A stretch of DNA of 64,000 nucleotides from Amphiura filiformis (GCF_039555335.1 NC_092646.1:34129380-34193379), one strand, 5' to 3'. Shown: positions 34,023 through 46,764, counted from the first letter of the stretch. Program-made: numbers and translations. The notes: generated by a model from the sequence alone, not told the origin.

Positions 34023-35015
34023 CAGGGGTGCAAATTGTGATTTCTTCCTCAGAAGCAAGGTTTTTTAGGCTCAAGATTACCTCAATCATACCAGACATAA
34101 AATGGCTTTATTCTGTACTTCAAAAGATGAGAATGGTAACATAGCATGTATTTTTAGAGCAACATTATGTTAAGTCTTCGAGCTTCCAAAAAAGGCCTTA
34201 TCTGAAGTTATGAGGATAAAAAATGTTATTTTACTCTAGTTTGTGGTCAATTTTTGTGGGACACAGGATCCTTTCTCCTTTTCGTTTCCTTTGCCCATCC
34301 CCCAATTTCCTCTTTCATTTTTTGTCAGAGGGAGCACAATTTGTTCAGTGCTTTATGGTTCTTCTTTTTGAATTTCCTCAATATTTTTCAGGTCGTCCTC
34401 TCCTCACTGGCATTAGTATTGATACACTGAATTCCATCATGATTTTTGTTCCCAAATCCTCATTGCCGCCTCTCTATTAGTTTCCTCAGATATGATTGCC
34501 GCCTCTCTATAAATTTCCTCAGTTATGTGCCCTAGTGCCCTAGTTATGTGCACCATGTGCCTTCACCCAACTTCTTTTTTTCCTGTTATATTACATTGAA
34601 TAGCTTCTCTGGTGATGAATTGTAAACTTCCCTATATGTATTATAACCTAATTTCCGTATTCTAACACCAACATTTTCCTTTTTTGCTATTATTTCTTGA
34701 AAAATCAGATGAATTCCTCCAAATGTTGCACAACAATGTCTGGAGATTTCCTCTCTTCCATTCAGTTTAGCTTCACTGCCTCACAATAATAATTAATTAC
34801 CTTTTCCTGAGATCTGTTTCCCTCAACGTAATCTTCAACCTCATGCCTCTTCTTTTTCTTTCCTCTTCCCCCCCCTCTTCCTCTCCTCTTTTATTTTCTT
34901 CTCCCTCCCTGTTTTTCCCTCTCTTTCCTTTTTCTTCCCAAGGCATTATTTCCTCAATTTTGACTGTCATTTCCTAGGAGCGGTGCTCCCCGCTCCCGCA
35001 CAATTTGCATCCCTG
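34023..35015. mobile_element. hAT-type element with perfect 8-bp duplication, 993 bp
   Basis: Ends CAGGGGTGCAAATTGTG and CACAATTTGCATCCCTG are inverted. AATCATGG flanks both sides (34015-34022, 35016-35023). The interior is pyrimidine-rich and non-coding. Confidence 0.92.
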
Positions 35016-35261
35016 AATCATGGTAATAGTCAAAGTACAGAATAAGAATGAAAAGGACACATTCATTAAAATCTAGGACATGTGCAGGGGATTTTAACCC
35101 CTAATTTTGCTTACTGACAAAAATGTCTAGAACAAATGTGTTTGACAGGAGACATATGACTTCATTATAATGCGTGAAACGAGACATTGTTAACATGATG
35201 TAAATCATTACATCCAGTCACAATTTACACGTACCACCTTTTAGCGTGCGAAGCACAGAGG

Positions 35262-35555
35262 AGTAAGATAAGACAGAGCGCGTACCACCAGTCAAAGTCT
35301 CCGCCTCATCCGATAATGAGGGCCGATTGTTCTGTGAAATGCGACAGGCGAGACTGCTACGCAATTACCGCGTATTTTCATGGTCTATCGCGTAATCGCG
35401 AAAGCACGCAACGCTCTATCGCGGATACGCGAAGGCACGCAGCGCTGGCGTGATTGTTAGACACTACACGATCGAACAATCGGCCCTCATGAATATGCGA
35501 GAACTTACACCATACAATACACGGGGACTTTGACTGATGGTACGCGGTCTGTTTC
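35262..35555. mobile_element. CG-rich foldback element
   Basis: GCGTACCACCAGTCAAAGTC and ATGAGGGCCGATTGTTC near 35279-35335 recur as complements at 35480-35550. The centre holds two ~31-base tandem units (CTATCGCGTAATCGCGAAAG and CTATCGCGGATACGCGAAGG starts). Confidence 0.7.
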
Positions 35556-37723
35556 TCTTTCGTCCATGGTGCGAAGAGGGGACCAAAACACAGAGACGAA
35601 GGAAACTACTTTCTTCCGCATATTTACAACCAACCCCAGACAAACAAGAACCTTGTATGTCTATGCAACCAACCCCTTGCAACGCCATCTACGTCAACTC
35701 CAACCGGAAACAGTCGTCGTGGTGCAGGAATTGTTTAGTCAATTTGAGAAGGCTTTAAGTCTGAGCACGAAACAGTAATTGAGGTAAAAGTGTCACACTA
35801 ACCCAAATTTTGGATTTGCATAACAGAATCTCTGAAACAAAATTGAGGTCTACTGCCAGGGTGCACTGATCTGCCAGGAAGCACCGAAAGGTCAAAGGAG
35901 CACTGCCATCTCAAGGCGTAGCGCTCCCAACTCACACATGCAAATCATATTGAAAAAATACAAAAAAAGGCATCAATACAAGCTAATCGTCACGATCTAT
36001 AGAGTGAGATTTTAGTTGCGATTTGAAAGCAGACTTGCTACAAGTGAGATAAGAGTCTCTGATATCGGATGGAGTAGCAGACCACAATACCGGGAAATTG
36101 ACTAAAAGACATCTGTTTCAGGAGTGATTGATTGTTTACTTTAAAAAAAGTTAAAGTTTCATGTCTAGTATTATTAAGACACCACCTGGAAAAAGATAGA
36201 GATTTGTACATGGCATTATAGTGAGACATGAAGAATCAAAAGAAATAGACGAATAAAGTTCTGAGTCTGGTCTCATATGATTGATCCCCATACGTTGACA
36301 AAGAATTGGCCTATATTGTAGCACGATGCTGTATTTGGAAGAGATGGTCGAAAGGCCAACAAGGCCATCATTGATCATCCTAAACAGAAACTAGAGCGGT
36401 TCTCGGCTTTCACGGTTCTCGGGTTTGGCGGTTATTAGCTGATGTTGGTGTTAGATGGAGAGTGGTAGTGTTTGGAAAACGTGTGTGGTTGTAGCTGGTT
36501 GTATACTGTTTCTGTTCAGAACCTTGTGTGTTTGGACGAGTCGATGGGTCGGGCATTTGGTAATATTGGGAAATTAGACTGTTTGGTTTTAAATATGGAG
36601 AGAGATGACATAGTTGGAAATTGCTATGAAAGTGTTTACAAAAAACATTTAAAGAAGAGTTAAATATTAAAATGGATACAACAATAACATAATATAATTG
36701 TAGATTGTTTTTCGAGTTTCGGCAATTATTGATATTGACTTATGCTATGGTTTTATTACAAGGTGTAAAAACAGAACTGATACAGTAGACCTAGGAAGAA
36801 AAACATAATTTTAAGGTGTTTTACGCTTTTCGGATTATGTTGATAACTGAACAGGCCTTTCAGGAAGTAATACAACATATGAGCATGGACTGTTAACATG
36901 GTTAAAGAATATATGAAAATAAGTGTAAACTTTTTAAATTACCCCAATGCAGTGCATGTCTCAAAAATTCTATTACTATGTGGAATTGTCATAGGTTTTT
37001 ACACTTTTAAATCATGAAAAATAGAAATATGAATAGAATTTTGAAATTTTGACAACTATTTTGATACTTGGCTAGTCTTCAGTTGGGCATGTTAGGAGAA
37101 ATAATATAGAAATATTTCATCATACATTAAAACAACAGCATGGTGTATGTTTTTTAATGGTTCTTCAAAATCATCATGGACGATAGTGTAATATTTGAGT
37201 TAAAGTTTATCTGTACCGTAATGATTGCCTGTGTTAATATTGTTGGTGACAAAATGATGAATTGAACATTTGACAATACAAAAATGTCAGTGATTGCCGT
37301 CATATATATGTGTTCCTCAGTCCTTTAATAGAAATATGAGGAGCTCACTTATTTGTTCTCCTGGAATTATTCAGGAGCTCAACTTTTGAGCACCTAAAAT
37401 TGCACCCCAGGGTGAAATTTCAAACTTGCTCAAATTGTGTTAAATACCATTCCAATGTATTCCTCTAGACTCCCTCAAGCATTCAGAAATTGTATAGTTT
37501 GACCTATCTAGGACGTACCATTCTTGAGTCATAACCAAAAAGGTCAAATGTCACGTTTTTGTCTCTATGGGGATCCAAAATAAATCAAAGTGCTCTGATT
37601 ATGTCTAAATAGATAAGTTTGATGCACCAATTGAGCCAATTATGAGCCCCCCGGGGTAAAATTTCGAACGGCTGGCCAAAAATCGCTTCCCCCCCCACAT
37701 CATGAGCGCATAGCGCGAAGTCC
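35556..37723. other. No gene seen
   Basis: Overlapping short frames on both strands at 35464-35778 and 36038-36378 match no family I know. The rest is AT-rich. Confidence 0.5.
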
Positions 37724-37726
37724 TTA

Positions 37727-38081
37727 GACCGTGTTTCTGGGATTTGTCAGATTTTTTGTATTTTTTTTTTTTATAGATTTTTCTATTTTTTTAGACTTTG
37801 GAATGATTTATGAAATGTTCATACATACAAATAAGTTTATTAGAGAACAAGCATCACTTCCAAGTCTTTTTGTGGTACTCTAGGGGTTTATCCTCAGAAT
37901 CTCACATTTGAAAAAAAAAAAAAAAGGGCCTCGTCGTTTCCTCAAGCACTGTTGGAGAAGACCGAAAACTACTGACAATGCTAATTTTACATTGAAAAAA
38001 AAAAAAGAAAAGACACCTCCCTCCCTCATCAATTCATGAAAATCCTCTGGACGAGAATCAAAACATTAATTTTATACGGCC
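37727..38081. mobile_element. PIF/Harbinger-type MITE, copy 1, 355 bp
   Basis: Flanked by TTA on both sides (37724-37726, 38082-38084), fitting the 3-bp TWA target of PIF/Harbinger. The left end GACCGTGT is a one-base variant of the GGCCGTGT end of copy 2 (50183-50576); the right end is ATACGGCC. The interior matches copy 2 closely (for example ATGATTTATGAAAT, ATCACTTCCAAGTCTTTTT). Confidence 0.85.
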
Positions 38082-39094
38082 TTACGGCCGGGGTCCAGCT
38101 CTGGGGTTCTAGATGCTCTCTGGTGCAATCTGAGTCCTTATTTGGAGCCTCCGTTTCACAAAATTTATGACCAATATTTCAAGAAATATATCCAGAAATG
38201 TTCAAAATCTTCATTGTGAAAATGTGTCTCAGTAAATTTTTGTTCCAAAATGGCAATATGACTAGTTCCCCACGTAAACTTGTATGGCTCAAAATTCGGA
38301 CCGCTAGACAGATCTAGTATCAGTTTGTGAATGAGGACATCGTATAAGTTCCTTGTACTAAATATGACTATCTGAGACGAAAATTGCCAAATGGGTATTT
38401 GAGTTTTTATTTTTTGCCAATACTTGTTGCAAACTTTACAGGTAGCTTTAGTTTAACTGCCTTAATCCCGTCAGAGTCGTATTGCCAATTGTACGTATCG
38501 ATCAACTCTTGTTTCCATTTCAAAAGAGTTGCCTTTGAAACAGACCTAGTAGACGACGCATCTGGAGCCTAATTCATGAATCGGTTCCAGACACAGAATG
38601 TTTTTTTCCAGTTCATGCAAGCAATCCAGAATTTCCCTCCAGTATGACATATATTTCCCATACCGGTATGTATTTCTTTAATTTTTTGGTCAAAAACCAA
38701 AAATTTCCATGCAATGAGCTTCCCGTATTACCCACTTTTTCCTGCCATGACAGAATCAGTGAATATGACATGATAAAACTACAGGCTTTTACAAAATCAA
38801 ATCATGAAAATTAATAAATTTAAGCTTAACAACCGGTTAACAACTCATGAACCAAGTTATACGTTTACAGTTATTTATAAATGATGACAGGCAACAAGTA
38901 CTGGCAAAAGCTTACAAACTAATCGTGTTATACCCCCTGTTTGAGTCCTGCAGCCATTAATTCCCCGTATGAGTTCATTTATAATTCTTTTTGGTGCGGA
39001 TAAATCTCCCGATATTCATGTATTGCTCCCAAATAAACACACACGCTGTCACTGGCATCAGCAAAATTGTTATACCGACGTGCTCCATAACCCG

Positions 39095-39260
39095 TTTTGT
39101 GATTGGTTGCACAGACGATTTTACTAAATCATAAGCCAATCAATGAATGCGACGGCCTGGTTTGGCAGCACACAATTGTTGGCAGTGAAGCGAAGTACGA
39201 ATTTTCTGATTGGTCGAATAAACTACTAAAATATTGGCTAAGCCAATCAGCGTGCTCGAT
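39095..39260. promoter_or_regulatory. Cluster of four CCAAT/ATTGG motifs
   Basis: GTGATTGGTTGC, AGCCAATCAATG, CTGATTGGTCG and AGCCAATCAGCG occur within 165 bases. They match the NF-Y (CCAAT-binding) core with its preferred flanks. No transcript start or neighbouring gene supports promoter use. Confidence 0.3.
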
Positions 39261-40189
39261 ACATAACAAACAACCACGTTGGGTTTAAATGGCCTACGAT
39301 ACGCGATCGAGGGGATTTCCCGTACTCGTGTAAATCGATAGGTGATATCCCGGTGTACGTGTGAGCAATTGATGGTTTGTTTGAATGTAAATGTTTTATT
39401 TCTTTTCTCTTGGTTTCTTTCTGTCTATTCTTTTCTTTTCTTTCTTTTATGTTTCTTGCATTTCTCTTTATTATTTTTGTTTTATTCTTCTTTCTTCTAC
39501 GCGAATCAACTTCAAATTTGAGTCTATAAATGCATGTTTTATATTTTTACTAGTATTAAAATTTTAAATGGTTCTCTTAATTTATTTACTATTTTGTTTA
39601 CTTCTAATTAACATATGAATGAAAAGTTAGTTAACTTACGGGGGTGATCCAGAGATGAAACAAAAATTCGTTTGCTAATACTTGATAAAAAAAAAAGTTA
39701 ATTATTACGTTTCTGTACTGATTTTGAAATCTGGATGAGCTTCATAGTAAAAAAAAGAAGATTACAATTTAGCGATTTTACCGGGCGATTTTATTATCAA
39801 ACATATAACTAAAATTTGCCGACAAGCGGGCCGACAAGTCACAATAAATCAGAGAAGAAAAGGCCTATTGTTAGACAATTATGAACATTTATTAAGATAA
39901 AACGTGAAATTTGCACAGCGAAAATTTTCATACCTAAACTTGAAAGACTTAAAATATATCCTTGTTTCGAAGTTTTCGTCTCAGTGATGGGCAATCCTAG
40001 TTAATATTCTTTACCAAACTTGAATAATGTCCTATAACATAATTCAAAACATTGCAAGCAGAGAACGATGCCTGGAACGAAAAATTTTACCATTACAAAA
40101 TCAGATACATGTTCGGGACATGAGAGGGTGTCACTATGCTAATAGGCTGTAATGTAAACTTACGTCATGCAGCTTGTGAAGGTGGACAC

Positions 40190-40395
40190 GCCGCTAATTG
40201 GTCAAACTTTTGCTATGCAACAGGCTATTGACTGGTCAGAATTGTGCCGTCAGATGTGTTTACCAATTATCAAGTCTGTCGGCGGCGTGGAGATATGCAC
40301 AATAAATTAGTATAAAAGCCAGGCGACTCTAGAGCGAGCCAATGAAATCCAGCGACACTTTTATACTTTGGAATTGATCAACATTGATTGGTTCA
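40190..40395. promoter_or_regulatory. Possible core promoter: TATA boxes with CCAAT motifs
   Basis: TATAAAAG at 40311-40318 and its complement CTTTTATA at 40358-40365 are flanked by CTAATTGGTC, AGCCAATGA and GATTGGTTC. No convincing coding sequence follows on either side. Confidence 0.25.
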
Positions 40396-41007
40396 ATGCT
40401 AGTCTGACCTCCGTATAATCTAGTGACCTAGTCTCAGTGTTACCGGACAAAATGACAGATCTAGCCAGATTTATCTTGGCTCTAGCGCCCAAACATACAC
40501 CCATATGTTAAATACCCACCCACTGCAACGCCTTTTAGTGTAGGATAGGTAGGGATAAAAGAGTTGCCGATGTACATAATTAGCAACCAGTATTGGGTGA
40601 CCGGAAAGCTGTTCAATGCCTTTGCTGTTTTTTTGGGTGTTTTGGTTTTTAATTAATTTCTCTGTTTCTACATCTCTGGTACGATTCAAATACAATAGGT
40701 GTCATCATTAGCACACACTTTACATATCCTGAAAGTGTCACTGACCAAAAATACTTCGTTTGTCTGCTTTTTTGTATACAAGAAACACATGGGGCATCTG
40801 TTGGTGTGTTGTTACCCAAACACACAATGATACAATAATTTTACCGGTATCGTTCTGTATTCATTTCTATAATATGAAAATAATTAAAAAAAACCACTGT
40901 ACTGGACTTAGATCCAGTTTGGGACAACCTACTCATACCCAAGACCACCGGGGTTGACGTCATCTCCTAGTGTGACGGCATTCAAGGTTGTTAACAAGCC
41001 GTAAATC

Positions 41008-41430
41008 CAGGGGCGTAGCCAGCTTTCTTGGTCAGGGGGGGCAAAATAAAATTTTGGGGGCACAGACGAAAAAAATTGCAGTTGCATCATACAATACATA
41101 GAGACTGTATGTCTTCGAGCTTCCCGAAAAGGGCCTGATTTGGATGATGTGCGCGCGTAGCGCGAAAAAATGGTATTTTACACTATTTTCGCCCAGTATC
41201 CGGCTAAAAAGGGCTTTATTGTTACAATGTGCGCGCGTAGCGCGAAAAATTTTGTATTTTACACTATTTTGGCCCTGAATTTTGCTAGAAAAGGGGCTCC
41301 TTGCCCTTTTTCTTTTCCTTTGCCCTCCTGATTTTCTCTTTCATTTTTTGTCAGAGGGGCACTTTTTCTTTCATTTTTTTTTGTCAGGGGGGCACTCTGC
41401 CCCCTGCCCCCCCTGCTGGCTACGCTACTG
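41008..41430. mobile_element. hAT-type MITE with perfect 8-bp duplication, 423 bp
   Basis: Ends CAGGGGCGTAGCCAGC and GCTGGCTACGCTACTG are inverted. CGTAAATC flanks both sides (41000-41007, 41431-41438). Inside, a ~75-base unit containing GTGCGCGCGTAGCGCGAAAA is tandemly duplicated (about 41150-41270). Confidence 0.93.
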
Positions 41431-41438
41431 CGTAAATC

Positions 41439-43081
41439 ATCACAGCCATAACATCTGGCTGAGGACGCAGTTGGAACTGTGAAAGCGCTTCCGGTAAGCG
41501 ATCAAATTTTAAGTATTGTTGAAGTCAAAAAGTCTTCTAAATTTAATAAAAGCCTTTCCTACCATGTCTACTGACGATACAATTATTATCGTACTTTCGT
41601 ATATTCATTTGTTTACTGTTTGAAATTAATCTAGAGATGTAAAGTAACAAAACAAGACGGTAATGTCATATCAGAAAATATAACTTCAGCTGTTTTTGAG
41701 CTGTACCACTTACTGCAAGATTGTCGCTATTAACTTTCCGTAAACGAGAAAACAAAAGGTCATATCAATATGCTGAAATAAGTACCCACATTCGGGTAAT
41801 AATAGCTACTGATGCTCTAATAAAATATGTAATGTCTTCCCAGATCAGGTTCAATTATTATTGCCATTATTGTTTTTATTAATCATTCCATGATCAGTAG
41901 GCAAAGTATACAATAATGGCATGTCGTTTCGTGAAATAGAACTAGAATCCCATTTACCTTTTTATATCAATTTATATCATTGTGATATATCAAATATCCG
42001 AATGTTAATTTTATGGGGTAATTGTCCTATTTCAAGAGTGATCATTGTTCCATGTTGACACGGTAACAGGAATAGTTGCTCTATTGCTGTGTTGTTGTTT
42101 CTTTTAGTCATATAATCCAAATTAAATATCAAAATCATCACATAATAACAAAAGTTGAAGGATGATCATATAAAATGTCAGTCCTAATTTTCAATCTTTT
42201 AATTCGCATTCAAACATGAAGAAAATATAAACATTTAAGATGCAGACCACAACGGCGTGCCAAGAACTACGAGCACAGCGATATAGCCATAAAATTCCCG
42301 GCCCAATATTTGAAGACCGATTTAAAAAGACTAGTTTGCGTCTGACGTCAGGGCAAAGGCGCTGCGTGATTGGTTGCTGACCTGGGCAGTATGGCATTTT
42401 TTTTGGTCTGGTTGACAGAACGTCATACGCAAGGTAGTCTATTTAATTCGGTTTTCAATTATAAATTGACTGATTTTGTATGTATTAAGCATACGGCACT
42501 GGATATATGTCGCATAGACCCAGTGCTGTACCATCTGCACCCCATGGATACGCCCCTTAACCTTATGTGTGTTTGTATTTTGCATTTTCTTACTTTAAAA
42601 CGAACCTTTAGTACGCCTTAAGCCTATCCACTCTTACCTTACACCTGTCCCATAGATAGGTGTACACTGTGGTGGTACGTCCGCAATTAAAAACTATCCC
42701 CCACAAGGCGACGTTACATATATTGCCCATCCCCCAGAAGATACTCCGCACACACCCACTTTTATACCATAAGACCTAAAAAATAACCTTCTGATGAAAA
42801 TGTGTCTCGGTAAACATGGTACACTAAAGACAATATTATTTCCAAATCTAAAATTAACGGAAGCATACCCCGGGAAGCATACACTATAAAATGCGTATAA
42901 AGGTATTAAACATTCGATGTCAATCCAAATATGTCAAATCCCTAAAAAACCCTGATATTTTGAGTGTTCCATACCTTAACACTTTGAATCCACTTCTTCC
43001 ATATGGATGTTTAAATTCTCTTTAGGTCTGGTAAAGTTTGTACGTAAAGACTCTCATTTTTCATATAATGTTTTTTTTTAG
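41439..43081. other. No gene seen
   Basis: Short unrecognised frames only. An ATTGG motif at about 42369 recalls the CCAAT clusters. Confidence 0.5.
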
Positions 43082-43167
43082 CGCAAGACTCGGAGTGAGG
43101 AAGGAAAATATGAAGAAATCTTATTCAGCTCACACCGAAGCGCTCGATAAAGTGATTGATAAATTGG
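43082..43167 (+). CDS. Possible internal exon, unrecognised
   Basis: A T-run ending TTTTTTTTTAG precedes and a GTAAGA donor follows this 86-base stretch, which is open in the frame reading RLGVRKENMKKSYSAHTEA. The spacing suits a small internal exon. No family is recognised and no partner exons were found, so a chance match is likely enough. Confidence 0.2.
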
Positions 43168-44790
43168 GTAAGACAACTGTGTATTTCGGCCAATGTCAAT
43201 TTGTTAGAAATATACGAATTATATTGTCAAATACTAAAAGTCAAGAACGCAGTAACTTGTACTGCGTGAGCAAGCAAGAGCTGTTTTGATAATTCAGTAT
43301 GATTTCATCTTATGTGATATGTATATAAATATATGAATATAATATTAGACATTAACTTTCAAGACCACATTAATCTGAGTAAGGACACAAATGGAAAGGT
43401 TTCCATAAAAAAAACCGCACAGTTTCCACCTCGATACATCTAAGCACACATTTTCGTCCAAGAGCTCTCAAGCAAGCAGTGAATTGTCTTCACACAGTCT
43501 TTGATTGCACTAGACATTGCATAGCATCGTAAGAGCTGTGGAGTTTCTAGCTGGAAATTGGTCCTCTGTGATATGGTTTTTGTCGAAACCTCAAGTGTTC
43601 CCTTCATCCAATCAGATTTTTTTTTATATCAAACGAAAGCTAACAATGTAGGTTTTAAAAGTCAAAACCTCAAGTGTTCCTTACAATATTTTCAAATTTT
43701 TCACGAAATGAAAAATCACACTTATATACTAGCGTCATTAGAATGAGCAATTCTCTATAAATTGCAAATCTTGTGGAAAAAGTTACTATTTTCGTCTGTT
43801 TTGTGAAATTCAATGAACTATGACTTTGCTAAAAAGCGCTTACAAATTGATATGTGAGAGGGTGAGCAGGGGGCACACGCTCAAACTCATCAGTGACCTT
43901 GTATGTACAATTGACTAAAATGAATAAAATTCAATACTCACTCATTGGTTTCACAAAAATAGTTACAATCCCCGACTCAAACTCATGCACAAGAACATAA
44001 ACCCAACCACCCAACCCATGTAAATATCACACCTCACATTCTCCCACCCCACACACCCTATCGGGCACCACAAACCCTAACTCACGTCACATCCACAATC
44101 AGACACGTCCCTAAGCATTAGCAATATGTGGTTTTATATGCGCAAGATGGTATCAAGAAGACACTTTCCTTATCAACAAGCCAAATTAGTTACATGAATG
44201 CATGAATTTACATGATGACAACGCAAAGTAAATTAAAAGGAAATGCAACAGGTAATAAAATTGCATTGCCTCAAGCGGTTGTCAACGAGTAACAGATTGC
44301 ATCGTAATATATATATCATTAGTTATAAAGGTTTCATATCAGAGTATACCAAATTCATCATCATGTCAAAGCCCCGGGTCTCTACTGCCGATAGTTTTAT
44401 ACTCTAATAATTATTGCGAATATTCGCAATAATATTTATATATATTTTTTGCACTAATATGCTTCCGCACTGTTCAGATTTAATTCAAAATTTAATTCAA
44501 TTGCACAGTCAGTGCTAGTAGTTGTGAGATAGTGTAGGCTAGTACAAGGAACTTATAAGTTGTCTCTGGACAACTTAAATGGCGAGCGGTTCGAATTTTG
44601 AGCCATAGCCTACAAGTTTACGTGATGCATGATGCAGTCATGTCTACAGTAGAATTCAATTCGACCTTTGCAGGACTCAAACCCCATTAAAAGCTATTAA
44701 ACCAAGATAACACTCATTGAAAACAGCTCAACTGATTAAATCATATCTTCTCTGGTTAAATACACACATCATATGTTTCTGCTTTTACAC
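43168..44790. other. No gene seen
   Basis: Contains the 44540-44630 block that matches 38270-38365 in inverse orientation. Otherwise featureless. Confidence 0.5.
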
Positions 44791-45847
44791 GGGGAAGGTG
44801 GGGCATAACGGAACCCCGGAACGGAACACTTAACTTCAAGGATGCTCTGTGACGTCACCATAAGTAATATGACTGTAAAAATTATATGTTCAGTAAGATT
44901 GTATTTAACTTTAATATACCATTAACCAATATAACTTGAATCTTACAGTTTTTTTATAAAAATGAAGAAATATTTTCAAAAAAATAAATCCGTTTTGCCC
45001 CACTATCGGGGCAAAACGGAACCCCCCTATGGGGCAAAACGGCACCCTGGGTGTAAACTTATATCAGTAGTTCCATCGGTAGGCCCTAGGCCTAGTTATA
45101 TGTAGGCCTATATTCAGTTACAATATTAAGTGGGCCTACCATCTCTGTGGAGTGAGTGGTTAACTTCTTATAGACCTAGTAGGCCTATAATATGTATGAC
45201 CAATATTTGATTAGAAAGAAATATTAAGTAGGCCTACCCATCTCTGTGGAGTAAGTTAACTTTTATCATTAATTCTACCTGTAGGCCTAGTTTAATATGT
45301 CTATGTTTCAGGGAAGTGTTTACCATGCTCGAGTAGGTCCCTAGATAACGCCTACATTTCCTTGAGTGAAGACGTATTTATGTACAATTGGGGCAAAACG
45401 GAACCCATCTGTGGGGCAAAACGCCCGGGGCAAAACGGAACCCTGTTCCGTTATGCCCCACACTAGGGGTTCCGTTTTGCCCCATACCCGATTTTTTAGG
45501 AATAGGTTGCATGCATAATACATTGTAGCATATAGCCCATGCAGTACATACAGCTCAAAGCTAGTACCTTAGTGTTTACATATACACAATTATTTAAGAA
45601 TCCGATATTAATGAAGTAAAATTTCAGTACATTAAACATCTGCATATCTTACGTCAGACAGGTTGTAATTTTTTGACTCGATCTTGCTCGGATGTCAGTA
45701 GATTGTTTCAGATCAAATTTTTGTTGTAAATCTGGGTGGTCATACTTGTGTTCCTCGATATAATTTGCATAGACGACAGTATTACCAAGGCCTATTTTTC
45801 CCGTGGGTCCGTTTTGCCCCGGGGGTCCGTTATGCCCCACCTTCCCC
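44791..45847. mobile_element. TIR element with GGGGCAAAACGG repeats, 1057 bp
   Basis: Ends GGGGAAGGTGGGGCATAACG and the complementary CGTTATGCCCCACCTTCCCC are perfect over about 20 bases. GGGGCAAAACGGAACCC or its complement recurs near both ends and in the middle (45000-45050, 45390-45485, 45810-45825). The centre has a duplicated block (45123 and 45218, AATATTAAGT...CATCTCTGTGGAG). TACA occurs next to both ends, one base off on the left, so the target duplication is uncertain. Confidence 0.8.
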
Positions 45848-46004
45848 TACAATGGAGCAATGCGCTGGGATTATAGTTTCAGTTGGGTGAACGATTATAA
45901 AGCGAGCACTAGAGAACAATTCTGTATGGTCTTTGTTTACGAAATGAGACAATACGTGCTTATTGTTAACCAGCGTTCTTGAAAATGAGAAACATGGTGG
46001 TTTG

Positions 46005-46661
46005 CAGACTTAACACGGTTTGGAAATAATTTCTTCATATTTTTTGGTGTTATCTGTCGTTTACATATCCTTCCTAAAACACCAAAGTACGAATATTTCC
46101 AAACATCTAAATTAGCTAAAATTTTAGGACATGTTACAAAACTAGCCTAGGCCTATATTGTCTAGAATTTTAGAAGAGTACTTTTAATATTGGCCGGTTA
46201 TTTTTCACACAGCGACGTTAACTAGGCAATGTACTATTACCTATAACATTAACTAAAACACCAAAGTACGAATATTTCCAAACATCTAAATTAGCTAAAA
46301 ATTTAGGACATGTTACAAAACTATATTTTCTAAAACTTTAGAAGAGTACTTTTAATATTGGCCGGTTATTTTTCACACAGCGACGTTAACTAGGCATATC
46401 CCCATACTTTTAACGTAGGCTATTTGTAGAGGTCACGCGTCAATGGGAAAGAGCACTGTGTATTCAGCATCGAAGTGGTTACGTAATTCTCTTGGTTACC
46501 GGATCACGCTACTTTGGTATGCCTTCGAGTGCCATATACTTTATGTGGTGATCATTTCGATCGTGGTTCATTACTCTAGCGCGTGATCCCGTTGACATAG
46601 TAACATTACGTAACTTCGATACTGAATTATGTATAGGAAAACGGACAGTAACTGCAGTATG
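46005..46661 (+). repeat. Duplicated repeat, copy 1
   Basis: Matches 49754-50647 in the same orientation. It contains an internal dimer: the CACCAAAGTACGAATATTTC ... GCGACGTTAACTAG unit occurs twice. Copy 1 carries a 160-base insertion (46465-46624) that is missing from copy 2. It lacks the Harbinger MITE that copy 2 carries. Confidence 0.85.
46465..46624. mobile_element. 160-bp TIR insertion absent from the sister copy
   Basis: Ends CAGCATCGAAGTGGTTACGT and ACGTAACTTCGATACTG are inverted. The sister repeat at 50615 reads straight across (GTGTATTGTGTATAGG). ATT occurs at both junctions, a probable 3-bp target duplication. Confidence 0.8.
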
Positions 46662-46764
46662 GAACTCACAGAGTGTAGGGATACCACACAATTTATTCGC
46701 TACCTGAATTCAAATAGAGAATGAATCATAGACATTAGAATGATAAGAATATTTGTTTATATTT

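Larger units (their letters stand above)
38085..41000. other. No gene seen; CCAAT-box-rich stretches
   Basis: No coding sequence recognised. 38270-38365 is an inverted match to 44540-44630 (AAGTTCCTTGTAC and CCATACAAGTTTACGT-type blocks). Several CCAAT/ATTGG motifs cluster at 39095-39260 and 40190-40390. Confidence 0.5.
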
